Source: Clostridioides sp.
GTDB taxonomy: Bacteria > Bacillota > Clostridia > Peptostreptococcales > Peptostreptococcaceae
DNA length: 64,000 nt
Assembly: GCA_031261505.1 (NCBI GenBank)
Contig: JAISJN010000015.1
Location: forward strand, 1 to 64,000
Reading direction: 5' to 3'
Part shown: one piece after another, positions 18,053 through 27,559 of the stretch
How the letters are laid out: every line of letters starts with the position of its first letter
Numbering within the stretch: position 1 is the stretch's first letter
Made by a program: the position numbers and the translations under genes
Notes under the pieces: model-generated
Told to the model about the DNA's origin: nothing
What the model saw: only the letters and a program-made list of their open reading frames with translations
The model's database searches: none

Positions 18053-19105
18053 ATGAAGAATAATTTTTATAAGATGCTCTCTATAGCAACTGCGACAGTT
18101 ATAGTCGCGATGACCTCTGTCAGTTCTTTTGCAGAAACCAAGACCGATGTTGTAGACGGGGATAGACAAGATATTTCGCTCGAACTCAACAAAAGTGTTT
18201 TTAAAAAGGCAGATGAGGTTATACTTGTAAATGAGAATGCTACAGTGGACAGTATATCGGCAACTTCTCTAGCTTATGCAAGAAAAGCACCTATTTTGCT
18301 GTCTAGCAAAAGAAATCTCGGAAGAGCTACCAGAAGTTACATAGAAAGTCTAGGTGCTAAAAAGGTAACAATAATAGGTGGATCGGATGTTATATCTAAG
18401 GAAACAGAGAACAACCTCATAAGGATGGGGATAGAAGTTGACAGGATGATGGGGCAGACTAGGTATGATACGTCTTTGAATATTGCTAGAACATTTTATA
18501 GAGACTATGGATTCGATAAAGCATTCCTCGTGAGTTCTTCTGTTGGCATTGAAAACGCTATGTCGGTGTACGCCTATGCAGCTAAGAACAATATACCACT
18601 CATCTGGTGCAAAAAAGAGAACACAGATGATGTACTTGAATACTTGAAGGGCAAGGACCTCAGCAATGTATATTTAGTTGGCGAGAGAAATGATTTTCCG
18701 GACAACGTCGAAAAAAACAATAAGAATGTAGAGGTTATAGATAAGATAAATAAGGCTAGAAGCAATATAGCCACACTTCGCAAGTTCTACAAGCCAGAGG
18801 ATTTCAATAAGATCTACATGACCAAGGTGAACTACGGAAGTGCTAATACTGCGCAGGAATTTATTTCGCTTGGAGTTGTAGCGGCGTACAACAATATGCC
18901 TATACTTATAAGCGATGAGGACATGTCGTACGAACAGAAGAAATTTCTTCAGACAGAACACGTAAATACGGTCGTGCAGGTTGGCGGAAAGATACAACCT
19001 TACAGTACGCTCAATTTACTTACTAGTAGGACTGTCATGAGCTCGATTATCTTGACGTTTATACTGATAGGTGTAGTGTACAGATGTATGAGATATGGAA
19101 TATAG
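18053..19105 (+). CDS. CWB2-repeat protein with C-terminal membrane anchor
   Basis: 350-residue protein. Residues 1-27 look like a signal peptide (cleavage near SFA-ET). The rest resembles a CWB2 triplet: DGDRQDIS near 35, GQTRYDTS near 140 and a degenerate DKINKARSN near 230, with the family strands KKVTIIGGSDVIS and NVYLVGERN. Unlike the other CWB2 proteins here it has no functional domain; instead it ends in a hydrophobic helix (SSIILTFILIGVVY) followed by basic residues, a typical C-terminal membrane anchor with a short cytosolic tail. It therefore probably sits outside the membrane, tethered to it. It lies 28 bp before the Wzy-like polymerase, followed by a MurJ-family flippase, so a role in handling or sensing the newly made polymer is plausible but unproven. 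Confidence 0.7.
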   Translation: MKNNFYKMLSIATATVIVAMTSVSSFAETKTDVVDGDRQDISLELNKSVFKKADEVILVNENATVDSISATSLAYARKAPILLSSKRNLGRATRSYIESLGAKKVTIIGGSDVISKETENNLIRMGIEVDRMMGQTRYDTSLNIARTFYRDYGFDKAFLVSSSVGIENAMSVYAYAAKNNIPLIWCKKENTDDVLEYLKGKDLSNVYLVGERNDFPDNVEKNNKNVEVIDKINKARSNIATLRKFYKPEDFNKIYMTKVNYGSANTAQEFISLGVVAAYNNMPILISDEDMSYEQKKFLQTEHVNTVVQVGGKIQPYSTLNLLTSRTVMSSIILTFILIGVVYRCMRYGI

Positions 19106-19133
19106 ATAAGCAATAGCTGTCGAGGAGGGAAAT

Positions 19134-20300
19134 ATGTTTTCAAATACAATAAAACCAAGAAGAAGTATGCAAAAATACGATAAATTAAATATGTTGTTTT
19201 TCTCTGCTATAGTTTTTATGCTTATGCTCAGGAGATATATAAAGATAATTTTTCCAGATAGTTCAAAGATAATGGTGGTTGCACCACTGTTGTTCTACGT
19301 GCCTGTCTTATTGTTGCTCGTCAGGTTTATCATACAAAAGAGGCATAATAAAACTGAAATATGCCTATTGATACTATCCTGCATTTTGTACGTGGCAAAT
19401 AGAGAGGGAGTAATAATGATTATGATATTACTGGCATCTATGGCTAGGGATATCGACGACGAGTACATAGTCAGAAATTATGTCTTAATGACCTTGGTTC
19501 TGATTATCTTAGGGATGTTTGTCGCAAATATATTCCCGTTTTTGACAAAGGATGCGGAGTCTCACTACAGGATAACTGAGAGTGCGTATATATTAAGGGA
19601 AACTTTTGGATTCTTCAATCCAAATATGATGTTCATATTCACATTGGCTATATTCGCTGGATACATATTTTTAAGATATGAAAACTACAATAGGATCGAT
19701 AGGATAATACTTCTAGCCTTGACTGTATTCATATACCTTACGACTAAGAGTAGGACAGGTTTAGTGTCTATAGTGGCGGGGCTAATAGTGGTCGAGGTGC
19801 TTAAGAGAATAGACCTTAGGAGAAACAAGGCGGCTAGAATCCTCGTTGAATCGATGCCAGTGATACTGCTTGTGGTTTCGATGGGACTTGGGGTATTCTT
19901 TGCAAAGAACACGGCGATGAACGATCTTCTATCTTCTAGACCTAGATACTGGAGCGTCTATCTTTCAGAGCACTATAGTTTATTCAATCTATTTGGTCAC
20001 AAGTTTTCAGATGCAATCAAGCTTGAAAACCCGCTTGACAGTTCGTATATATTTATATATGCAATGCTTGGGATAGTTTCGTTGATATTTGTGTTATACT
20101 TGATAATCAGGGGATTACATATACTTGTAGAGCAAGGAAAGACAAAGTACATTGCGATAGTGCTGCTTTATTTACTGTTTGCATTTTCGGAAAATGTGCT
20201 TTTAGAAGTTGCGTATAATTTTACCTTGATAATACTGGTCAAGTATGTCATCGATTCCGATAGGCATGATTTTGAGGTTAGGGGTTTAATTAGAAAATAA
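19134..20300 (+). CDS. Wzy-like O-antigen/capsule polymerase family membrane protein
   Basis: 388-residue protein with about 10-11 hydrophobic segments. The topology (many helices, a larger loop around residues 140-160 with ESHYRITES and FGFFNPN, then TTKSRTGLVSI and a second loop with SSRPRYWSVYLSEHYSLFNLFGH) matches Wzy/O-antigen ligase-type proteins, which polymerise undecaprenyl-linked repeat units on the outer face of the membrane. Sequence conservation in this family is weak, so the call rests on topology, the TKSRTG and RPRYW motifs and context (between a CWB2 membrane protein and a MurJ-family flippase, with small gaps on both sides). An EpsG-like or ligase function is the main alternative. 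Confidence 0.7.
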   Translation: MFSNTIKPRRSMQKYDKLNMLFFSAIVFMLMLRRYIKIIFPDSSKIMVVAPLLFYVPVLLLLVRFIIQKRHNKTEICLLILSCILYVANREGVIMIMILLASMARDIDDEYIVRNYVLMTLVLIILGMFVANIFPFLTKDAESHYRITESAYILRETFGFFNPNMMFIFTLAIFAGYIFLRYENYNRIDRIILLALTVFIYLTTKSRTGLVSIVAGLIVVEVLKRIDLRRNKAARILVESMPVILLVVSMGLGVFFAKNTAMNDLLSSRPRYWSVYLSEHYSLFNLFGHKFSDAIKLENPLDSSYIFIYAMLGIVSLIFVLYLIIRGLHILVEQGKTKYIAIVLLYLLFAFSENVLLEVAYNFTLIILVKYVIDSDRHDFEVRGLIRK

Positions 20301-20315
20301 ATTGAAGGAGATATT

Positions 20316-21878
20316 ATGATGTCAAAGACTGCAAAAGCTGCAATGTGGATAATGGCTGCTACGATGCTCTCAAAAGTATTGGGATTTGGTAGGCAGTTGG
20401 TATTGACTTATTTTTATGGTACAGGGAAGGTTTCGGATGTATTTATCGCTACGATAAATATCCCTGGACTTATTATAGCTATAATAGGATCTGCAATTGC
20501 GACTACGTTTGTGCCTTTGTATTTCAAAGAAAAAGAAGCGGGCGGAGATGAGGCAGCGCTAAAGTTTACTAACAACGTCTTAAACATATGTTATGTAATA
20601 GCGATAGTTATAGCTATATTTGGACTTGTGTTCACTAGACAGTTTGTGACCTTATTTTCACCTGGATTCGTAGATCAACCGGATAAGTTTAAGCTTGCAG
20701 TCAATTTCACGAGAATATTGATATCGGGGGTATTGTTTATAAGTGGAAGCAAGGTGTTCAGTTCGTACCTTCAGGTCAATAACAGCTTTGCAATACCTAG
20801 TCTTATAGGCCTTCCGTACAATATAATAATAATAACTAGTATAGTTATAAGTGGTGTCACAGATAAGCTTTATATATTGCCTATTGGTGCACTTATAGCG
20901 ATGGCGAGTCAGCTGGTATTTCAGCTACCATTTGCCGCAAAACATAAATTTAAATACAAGCCATATTTACATATAAAAGACGAGTCTATTGTCACGATGT
21001 TCAAGATGATGGCACCTATGTTACTAGGTGTATCTATAGGACAGATAAATATATTCGTCGATAGGGCTCTTGCCAGTGGTTTAAGCGAGGGAAAATTATC
21101 GGCACTCGACTGTGCAAGTAGGTTAAATGATTTTGTAATAGCCCTATTCGTCACATCCATAGTTACTGTGATATACCCTAAGATGTCTAAACTAAAAAAC
21201 AGAAATGACAATGCGGGATTCTTAGATACAGTAGTCACTTCAGCTAATTTCGTAATACTCGTGGTACTTCCTATAGCTGTTGGATTTATAATATTGGCAG
21301 AGCCGATAGTTAGGATTCTATTCCAGAGGGGAAAATTCGATGCGTATTCAACACAGATAACGGTGATAGCACTTAGATTATTTGCATTGGGATTGGTGGC
21401 TACAGGAGTCAGGGATATACTCTACAGGGCATTTTACACCCTGTCTGACACCAAGATACCTATGATAAATAGTTCGATAGCGCTCATCTTCAACATCGTG
21501 CTGAATCTGATCTTGATCAAACCATTTGGACATGCAGGTTTGGCATTTTCGACTAGTTTAGCTACAGTGGTGACAGTCGTACTTCTATTTTTCTCACTCA
21601 AGAAAAAAATTGGAAGCTTCGGTGGAAGTAAGATCATCAAGACTGGTATCAAGAGTGCTGTGGGTTCAGCGGTGATGGGATTTGTAGCGTATTTCTTGTA
21701 CAACTGGATTCACACAGCGCTTGGAAGTGGACTTATCAAAGAAATACTGAGCGTGAGTGTAGCAACGGTCGTCGGGGCTGTTATATATCTTGGAATAATC
21801 ACGCTTCTAAAAGTCAGAGAAGTGGACATGCTATTTGATATGGTAAAGGGAGCAAAGAAAAAATTACTTAGGCATTAG
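20316..21878 (+). CDS. murJ: MurJ/MviN-family lipid-linked oligosaccharide flippase (copy 2)
   Basis: 520-residue polytopic membrane protein, a clear paralogue of the protein encoded at 15436. Shared blocks include the N-terminal MAATMLSKVLGFGRQLVL segment, ATTFVPLYF, the LQVNNSFAIPSLIGLPYNIIIITS region and REILTKVFYSL/RDILYRAFYTL. It lies 15 bp after the Wzy-like polymerase and 19 bp before phosphoglucomutase, in one operon. Proximity to the polymerase suggests that this copy flips the polysaccharide repeat unit, leaving the other for lipid II or a second glycan; this is inference. Length and segment number are normal for the family. Confidence 0.85.
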   Translation: MMSKTAKAAMWIMAATMLSKVLGFGRQLVLTYFYGTGKVSDVFIATINIPGLIIAIIGSAIATTFVPLYFKEKEAGGDEAALKFTNNVLNICYVIAIVIAIFGLVFTRQFVTLFSPGFVDQPDKFKLAVNFTRILISGVLFISGSKVFSSYLQVNNSFAIPSLIGLPYNIIIITSIVISGVTDKLYILPIGALIAMASQLVFQLPFAAKHKFKYKPYLHIKDESIVTMFKMMAPMLLGVSIGQINIFVDRALASGLSEGKLSALDCASRLNDFVIALFVTSIVTVIYPKMSKLKNRNDNAGFLDTVVTSANFVILVVLPIAVGFIILAEPIVRILFQRGKFDAYSTQITVIALRLFALGLVATGVRDILYRAFYTLSDTKIPMINSSIALIFNIVLNLILIKPFGHAGLAFSTSLATVVTVVLLFFSLKKKIGSFGGSKIIKTGIKSAVGSAVMGFVAYFLYNWIHTALGSGLIKEILSVSVATVVGAVIYLGIITLLKVREVDMLFDMVKGAKKKLLRH

Positions 21879-21897
21879 GTTTGAGGAGGATGATATT

Positions 21898-23634
21898 ATG
21901 TACAGAGACAAATACAATGAATGGTTGAATTCACCTTTTTTAGATGAAAAATCAAAGGAAGAGTTAAGCGCTATACAAGATGATGACAAGGAAGTAGAAG
22001 ATAGATTTTACAGGGCGTTGGAATTCGGAACAGCTGGTCTAAGGGGAATCCTAGGCGCTGGTACAAACAGGATGAACGTCTACATGGTTAAACGTGCTAC
22101 TATAGGTATTCTAAGGTATATCGAGAGGGAGTACGGAGAAGTAGGTAAAAAACGGGGTGTCGTCATAGCGCATGACTCGAGGTATTTCTCTGATGAATTC
22201 GCAAAGGTTGCAGCACATACCCTAGCTCAAGGCGGGGTAAAGGCGTATATTTTTGAGGAACTAACATCTACTCCAGAACTCTCATTCTCAGTAAGACATC
22301 TAAACTGTGTGATGGGAATAGTTATAACCGCAAGCCACAATCCTAAGGAGTACAACGGATACAAGGCGTACAATGAAACTGGATGCCAGATAAGTCCAGA
22401 GGTGGCGAGTGTAGTCCTAGAAGAAGCAGAAAAACTACAGTCTATAGAATCTATAGTAAAGGCAGTTGAATGCGATTCTGATTTCGACTCACTTGTAGCT
22501 GACGAAACAATCGAGTGGATAGGCGAAGAAGTAGATTCTATCTACCTAGGAGAGGTCAAAAAACAGATAATAAGACAGGATATAATAGATGAGTATGCGG
22601 ATTCTCTCAAGATAATCTACACACCTCTACACGGTACGGGAAATAAACCTGTGAGACGGGTGCTTAGAGAAGTAGGATTTAAACACGTACAGGTAGTTTC
22701 TGAGCAGGAACTTCCAGACCCAGAGTTCACTACAGTAGAATACCCCAACCCCGAGGAAAAAAAGGTATTCGATATAGCTATAGAAATGGCTAAGGAAGGT
22801 AATGCAGATGTAATCATAGCGACCGACCCAGATGCCGATAGACTAGGAGTTGTAGTGAAGGACGATAAGGGAGAGTACGTGGTACTCAGTGGAAATCAAA
22901 CAGGAGCGCTTCTAGTTAGATATATAATAGAAGGAATGTTTGAAAGAGGAACTCTAACAGATGAGATAATCGAAAAATACAGACCTACTATAATAAATAC
23001 TATAGTGACCTCAGAACTCGGAACTGAAATAGCTAGACACTACGGTGTAGAATGCGTGAAGACACTTACAGGATTCAAATACATCGGAGAAAAGGTTAAT
23101 GATTTTGAGGCTGAAGGTAGACGATTTATAATGGGATACGAGGAGTCGTTTGGCTACCTGATAGGTACTCACGGCAGAGATAAGGACGGGGTAGTAGCTT
23201 CGCTTATGGTTTCTGAGATGAGCGCCTACTTTAAATCACTGGGTATGAATTTATTCGACGCTTTGAAGGACACTTATGAAAAATTTGGATACTATAGAGA
23301 GTTGACCAAGTCTTATACATTTAAGGGCTCAGAAGGCGCCAAGACTATGGAATGCATAATGGAGTACTTTAGAAACAACGATATAGATTCTGTTGCAGGA
23401 TACAAGGTTGTAGAATCTCTAGACTTTGAGCGAGGAATAGGAGATATTCCAAGTTCAAATGTACTTAAGTACATTCTAGAGGGAGGATCTTGGGTGGCTG
23501 TCAGACCTTCAGGAACTGAGCCTAAGATCAAGTTCTACTTTAGCGCAAACTCTGATTCAGAAGAAAAAGCCAGTGCTAAGCTGGATTCGCTAGTAGCTTC
23601 GTTTGAGGAGATGATCGATTCAGCGGTCGAGTAA
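21898..23634 (+). CDS. Phosphoglucomutase/phosphomannomutase
   Basis: 578-residue cytosolic alpha-D-phosphohexomutase, the length of the PgcA/long-form family. Visible parts: substrate entry FGTAGLRG near residue 45, active-site serine 146 in TASHNPKEYNGYK, metal-binding DPDADRLG near 310, sugar-binding GYEESFGYLIG near 415 and phosphate-binding RPSGTEPKIKFY near 535. It interconverts hexose 6-phosphate and hexose 1-phosphate, feeding UDP-glucose (and so the UDP-glucose dehydrogenase at 29464) and other NDP-sugars. It is last in the operon with the polymerase and flippase. The C. difficile PSII locus also holds a phosphohexomutase. Glucose versus mannose preference cannot be read reliably. 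Confidence 0.9.
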   Translation: MYRDKYNEWLNSPFLDEKSKEELSAIQDDDKEVEDRFYRALEFGTAGLRGILGAGTNRMNVYMVKRATIGILRYIEREYGEVGKKRGVVIAHDSRYFSDEFAKVAAHTLAQGGVKAYIFEELTSTPELSFSVRHLNCVMGIVITASHNPKEYNGYKAYNETGCQISPEVASVVLEEAEKLQSIESIVKAVECDSDFDSLVADETIEWIGEEVDSIYLGEVKKQIIRQDIIDEYADSLKIIYTPLHGTGNKPVRRVLREVGFKHVQVVSEQELPDPEFTTVEYPNPEEKKVFDIAIEMAKEGNADVIIATDPDADRLGVVVKDDKGEYVVLSGNQTGALLVRYIIEGMFERGTLTDEIIEKYRPTIINTIVTSELGTEIARHYGVECVKTLTGFKYIGEKVNDFEAEGRRFIMGYEESFGYLIGTHGRDKDGVVASLMVSEMSAYFKSLGMNLFDALKDTYEKFGYYRELTKSYTFKGSEGAKTMECIMEYFRNNDIDSVAGYKVVESLDFERGIGDIPSSNVLKYILEGGSWVAVRPSGTEPKIKFYFSANSDSEEKASAKLDSLVASFEEMIDSAVE

Positions 23635-23746
23635 TTGATATAGATGATTTCTAGATTATAGACTCAAGCTGATTGAGGTTTAGATTGAGCTAGATGTTTT
23701 AGTGACTCTAGGCTTAAGTAATTGAAGAGTTTTAAAGATAATTGTG

Positions 23747-23782
23747 TTGAATCATGATATAATAATATATGTCATGGTTCAA
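23747..23782. other. Inverted repeat over a -10-like sequence
   Basis: TTGAATCATGATATA (23747-23761) pairs, with a few G-U pairs as RNA, with the segment ending at 23782. A TATAAT (23758-23763) lies in the left arm and loop, but no good -35 precedes it. It could be a weak terminator of the preceding operon or an operator for the following glycosyltransferase genes. The rest of 23635-23924 shows no gene. Confidence 0.4.
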
Positions 23783-23924
23783 CTTTGTTTGTGTGTGGAG
23801 ATAATTTACATATTAAATGCTGAGTGATTGGCATTTTACAGCTTGGACGATGATAAGGTTAGAGGATAGTAGATACACTTAAATATGTGAGAAAATAGCA
23901 ATTGCGAAGTCTGGAGGAGAGAGT

Positions 23925-24659
23925 TTGATACCGAAGAAAATACACTACGTCTGGATAGGTGGACCTAAGAGTAATATAGTGAATATCTGTATAAATTCAT
24001 GGCGTGAGAAGTTACCAGATTACGAGATAATCGAGTGGAATGAAAATAATTTCGATATAGAAAAGGAAATTAAGGGAAAAAAATTCTTGGAAAAATGCTA
24101 CGATAAAAAACTATGGGCATTTATTTCTGATTATATAAGGTACAAGGTCATATATGAACACGGTGGGGTATATATAGACACGGATATGCAGATATTAAAG
24201 GATATAACACCGCTTCTAGATGAAGATAGGTTTGTCTGCGGATACGAGGACGAGGGTCATTTCAAAAGTGCAGGTATAATCTGCGTAGAGCCGGGTCATC
24301 CGTTTGTAAAAGACGTACTTGATTTTTATAGCGAAGGTATAATGAAGACAACTGCCTACACACTTCCTCAGATAATGACTGAGATTTTAGATAAAAATTA
24401 CGAGGAAATAGATAAAAACCACTATAGCGAAGGAATTCGAATATTGGACAAGGAGTACTTCTATCCATTTGGGTACAATGAAGAGTTTGAATTTAAAATG
24501 CTCACTGAAAACACATATGGTATTCACTGGTGGGCGAAGAGCTGGCTCAAGAAGAGGGATTACTTCCTTCACAGCAAGAGCTTGAGTGGAATTCGAAAAT
24601 TATGGAAATACATTAAGATATTCGGTTACAATACGATGGTAAAAATAAGGAGGAAATAA
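23925..24659 (+). CDS. GT32-type (DXD) glycosyltransferase
   Basis: 244-residue glycosyltransferase of the Gly_transf_sug family (PF04488, GT32-like). It begins MIPKKIHYVWIGG, a hallmark start for this family, and has DYIRYKVIYEHGGVYIDTDMQ with the metal-binding DXD at DTD, then SAGIICVEPGHPF. The TTG start is supported by GGAGGAG about 6 bp upstream and by the conserved N terminus. It probably transfers a sugar or sugar phosphate from an NDP-sugar to the polymer repeat unit. Its stop codon overlaps the next start (TAATG), so the two are coupled. Donor unknown. Confidence 0.8.
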   Translation: MIPKKIHYVWIGGPKSNIVNICINSWREKLPDYEIIEWNENNFDIEKEIKGKKFLEKCYDKKLWAFISDYIRYKVIYEHGGVYIDTDMQILKDITPLLDEDRFVCGYEDEGHFKSAGIICVEPGHPFVKDVLDFYSEGIMKTTAYTLPQIMTEILDKNYEEIDKNHYSEGIRILDKEYFYPFGYNEEFEFKMLTENTYGIHWWAKSWLKKRDYFLHSKSLSGIRKLWKYIKIFGYNTMVKIRRK

Positions 24660-25510
24660 TGTTTGTTTCACTGATAATGCCTACTATAGGTAGAGCAGAG
24701 GATGTCGATATACTGATGAGCGGTCTAGTAGTACAGACATATGCGGATTTTGAGCTAATAGTACTCGATCAAAACGATGACGACAGACTTCTTCCTATAA
24801 TTGAGAAATACAAGGATAGGTTGAATATTAAATATATAAAATCAGATAAAAAGGGACTTAGCTATAATAGAAACCTCGGGTTAGACAATGCAGTTGGAGA
24901 AATCATAGGATTTCCAGATGATGACTGTGAGTACAATGCAGACACTGTGGAAAAGGTAGTGAATTTCTTCAAAGAGAATGAGGACTGCAAAATATACAGC
25001 TGTAGGTCTATGGATAGAAATATGGTCGACTCATTCCTCAAGATGTACGACGACGAGAGGGAGATAACCAGGGATAACGTATTGTTTACAGCTATTTCCA
25101 TAACTATGTTCTTTAGATTTGAGGATAAAAGCTACCACAGGTTTGATGAGAGATTGGGAGCTGGTGCAGAATTTGGATCTGGAGAGGACGTCGACTACGT
25201 ACTCGAACTCTTGAGCAGAGGTTATAAGGGCAGATATTTTGGAGGGGACATAATATACCATCCAGAGAAAAAGCACGTGAAGTCAAAGGCGAAGGCAGTT
25301 CGAGATTTCAACTACGGAAGAGGTTTTGGCGCAATGTGCAAGAAGGAAGTCATCTACAGAAGACATTATAAATTCATCACTCATATAAGCTACAGGGTAA
25401 TCAGGAACATAGGTGGAATAGTTTTAAATAAGAACAGGGATTACCACACGGCGTCTATGAAGGGGAGAATTCAAGGATTCTTTGGATATAAGGAATTGAA
25501 GAAGAAATAA
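24659..25510 (+). CDS. GT2-family glycosyltransferase
   Basis: 283-residue GT-A fold glycosyltransferase (PF00535). The N terminus MFVSLIMPTIGRAED, the NDP-binding VLDQNDDD, and the DXD-like FPDDDCEYN near residue 87 are visible; ERLGAGAEFGSGEDVDYVLEL corresponds to the conserved E/D-D region carrying the catalytic base. It starts within the stop codon of the GT32 gene. There is no transmembrane segment, so it probably acts on the cytosolic face of the membrane on an undecaprenyl-linked acceptor. The sugar is not predictable. Confidence 0.8.
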   Translation: MFVSLIMPTIGRAEDVDILMSGLVVQTYADFELIVLDQNDDDRLLPIIEKYKDRLNIKYIKSDKKGLSYNRNLGLDNAVGEIIGFPDDDCEYNADTVEKVVNFFKENEDCKIYSCRSMDRNMVDSFLKMYDDEREITRDNVLFTAISITMFFRFEDKSYHRFDERLGAGAEFGSGEDVDYVLELLSRGYKGRYFGGDIIYHPEKKHVKSKAKAVRDFNYGRGFGAMCKKEVIYRRHYKFITHISYRVIRNIGGIVLNKNRDYHTASMKGRIQGFFGYKELKKK

Positions 25511-25556
25511 GCTATAAATAAATAATTAAGAGATAAGTGATTCGAGGTGGACTATT

Positions 25557-26759
25557 ATGGGGAAGATAACTTGTCTTGTGAATATGGGTTTGGCATTTTT
25601 GAAATATCCATTTGACAAAGGCAGATTTAAAAATAGAAAGATATGGCTTATAGGTGGACATTCTGGTGATATATACAACGACAACGCTAAATTCGTATAC
25701 GAGTATATGCTGGAGAATCATCCTGAGGTAGAAATATACTGGGTTGCCAATGCAGATAATCCAGTGTTCTCGCAGATTCCTGGAAAAAAACTGCTCAGGG
25801 GAAGCGTGGAGAATTACCTCTACTACTACAATGCAGAGGTCGTTATTTTCTCACATTCGCCTTCTGCAGACATAGCTCCGTACAATTTCATAGTGCCGGT
25901 TCTAAACAGGTTCCACAAAAAGGTGTTTAAGGTATTCCTAAATCACGGAACTATTAGCTTTAAGAAGAGAAAGCCTATGAATGCAATGTTTAGCAAGGCT
26001 ATCGACGATTTACTCAAGAGCTATAACCTAGTCACAGCAGGCTCGGAATTTGAAAAGGGAATAATGGTAGATGAGTGGCAGATGAGCGAAGAGGTTGTTG
26101 AAGTCACTGGAATAGCTAGGTATGATAATTTAGTCGAGGTAAAACCAAATATAGACGAAGAGAAACCGAGGACAGTGCTCTACACCCCTACTTGGAGGGA
26201 CTGGATAAAATTTGACGGCACGAAGTTTACCGAAACTGATTATTTTAAAAATATAATGTTGCTCTTGAATGACGAGGGGCTAAACGAGGTGCTCGAGGAG
26301 AACAATGTTTACATAAAAATCTTTATGCACCATTTGATGCACGAGTTTTTAGATGATATAAAAGAGAATATAAATGGAAGTAGGATAATTTTTCTGGATA
26401 GGGATACAGACCTGGCAAGCGAGATCAAATCCGCTGATGTTAATATTACAGACTACTCGTCGACTGCAATTGACTTCCTTTTGATGGACAAGCCGATTTT
26501 ATTTTATCAGTTTGACCTCGAGGAGTACGAAGAAAAAGTCGGCTCGTATATAGATTTAAAAAGTGAAATGTTTGGCTATTTGTCGTATAATAGTAAGGAA
26601 GCCACAGAGGTGTTGATAGATATTATCAAAGGAGGCTTCAAAGTCAGTGAAAATCAAGTAAGGCAGAAGGAAAGATACATTAAATTCAACGATGGAAAAA
26701 ATAGAGAAAGAATTTTTAATTGTATCGAGAATAAAATCGAAGAGAGGAACAATCTCTAG
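25557..26759 (+). CDS. CDP-glycerol:polysaccharide glycerophosphotransferase family protein
   Basis: 400-residue protein of the Glyphos_transf/TagB-TagF family (PF04464). Visible family features: IWLIGGHSGD near residue 29, KKLLRGSVENYLYYYNAEVV, FLNHGTISFKK (conserved HGT motif), VTAGSEFEK, TGIARYDNL, VLYTPTWRDW and, in the CDP-binding region, the DYSSTAIDFLLMDKPILFY block. It should transfer glycerol phosphate from CDP-glycerol, or a related polyol phosphate, to a lipid-linked glycan or polymer, giving a phosphate-containing, negatively charged polymer. The C. difficile PSII locus encodes similar enzymes. No CDP-glycerol synthesis gene is in the window. Confidence 0.85.
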   Translation: MGKITCLVNMGLAFLKYPFDKGRFKNRKIWLIGGHSGDIYNDNAKFVYEYMLENHPEVEIYWVANADNPVFSQIPGKKLLRGSVENYLYYYNAEVVIFSHSPSADIAPYNFIVPVLNRFHKKVFKVFLNHGTISFKKRKPMNAMFSKAIDDLLKSYNLVTAGSEFEKGIMVDEWQMSEEVVEVTGIARYDNLVEVKPNIDEEKPRTVLYTPTWRDWIKFDGTKFTETDYFKNIMLLLNDEGLNEVLEENNVYIKIFMHHLMHEFLDDIKENINGSRIIFLDRDTDLASEIKSADVNITDYSSTAIDFLLMDKPILFYQFDLEEYEEKVGSYIDLKSEMFGYLSYNSKEATEVLIDIIKGGFKVSENQVRQKERYIKFNDGKNRERIFNCIENKIEERNNL

Positions 26760-26793
26760 GATAAAAATATTAAAGGATAATGAGGAATGCAAT

Positions 26794-27543
26794 ATGAATA
26801 ACGATTTAGTATCTATAATCACTCCAATGTACAACGCTGAGAGGTATATAGAGGCGACTATCGATTCTGTATTAAACCAAACTTATCAAGACTGGGAAAT
26901 GTTGATAGTAGACGACTGCTCAACAGATAATTCATCGACAATTGTAAAATCCTATATGCAAAGAGACGATAGGATCAGGTATATCAGGACAGAATCCAAT
27001 AAGGGAGTATCAAATGCGAGGAATATTGCGCTAAAAAATGCAACTGGAAGATACATTGCTTTTCTCGACAGCGATGACAGGTGGGAGGCAGAAAAACTAG
27101 CCAAGCAGGTAAAATTCATGCTTGATAAGGACGCTGCCATAACATTTACTGCATATGAACTCATGGACGAGAACAGCAAAAAATTGGGAAAAGAAATAAG
27201 AATTCCCGATAAGGTATGGTACAGTAAACTTCTAAAGGGGAATGTAATGGGATGCTTGACCGTAGTCATCGACAAGTCCAAATTGGATTTTGAAATCGAG
27301 ATGAGTGGCGTACCTCATGAGGATTACGTTCTGTGGCTATCAGTTCTCAAAAAAGGATATATGGCTTACGGAATAGATGAAGTACTGGCGGTATACAGAA
27401 AATCGAGTACCTCACTTAGTGGGAATAAATTAAAGGCAGCAAGATGGACCTGGAACATATATAGAAAAATAGAAAAGATACCATTGTACAAGGCGGTATA
27501 TTATTTTATCAACTACGGTATAAATGGGATAAAAAAGAGTTAA
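26794..27543 (+). CDS. GT2-family glycosyltransferase
   Basis: 249-residue GT-A glycosyltransferase. The start at 26794 is preferred because GAGGAA precedes it and the conserved GT2 N terminus (DLVSIITPMYNAERYI) begins immediately; an upstream in-frame ATG at 26692 would overlap the previous gene by 68 bp and add 34 unrelated residues. Motifs: MLIVDDCSTDNSS, RNIALKNATGRYIAFLDSDDRW (DXD), and GVPHEDYVLWL with the probable catalytic base. It is a close paralogue of the protein encoded at 28545, including the C-terminal ARWTWNIYRKIEKI-type segment. It is in a run of closely spaced glycosyltransferase genes. Confidence 0.8.
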   Translation: MNNDLVSIITPMYNAERYIEATIDSVLNQTYQDWEMLIVDDCSTDNSSTIVKSYMQRDDRIRYIRTESNKGVSNARNIALKNATGRYIAFLDSDDRWEAEKLAKQVKFMLDKDAAITFTAYELMDENSKKLGKEIRIPDKVWYSKLLKGNVMGCLTVVIDKSKLDFEIEMSGVPHEDYVLWLSVLKKGYMAYGIDEVLAVYRKSSTSLSGNKLKAARWTWNIYRKIEKIPLYKAVYYFINYGINGIKKS

Positions 27544-27559
27544 CATGTAGGAGACAAAT

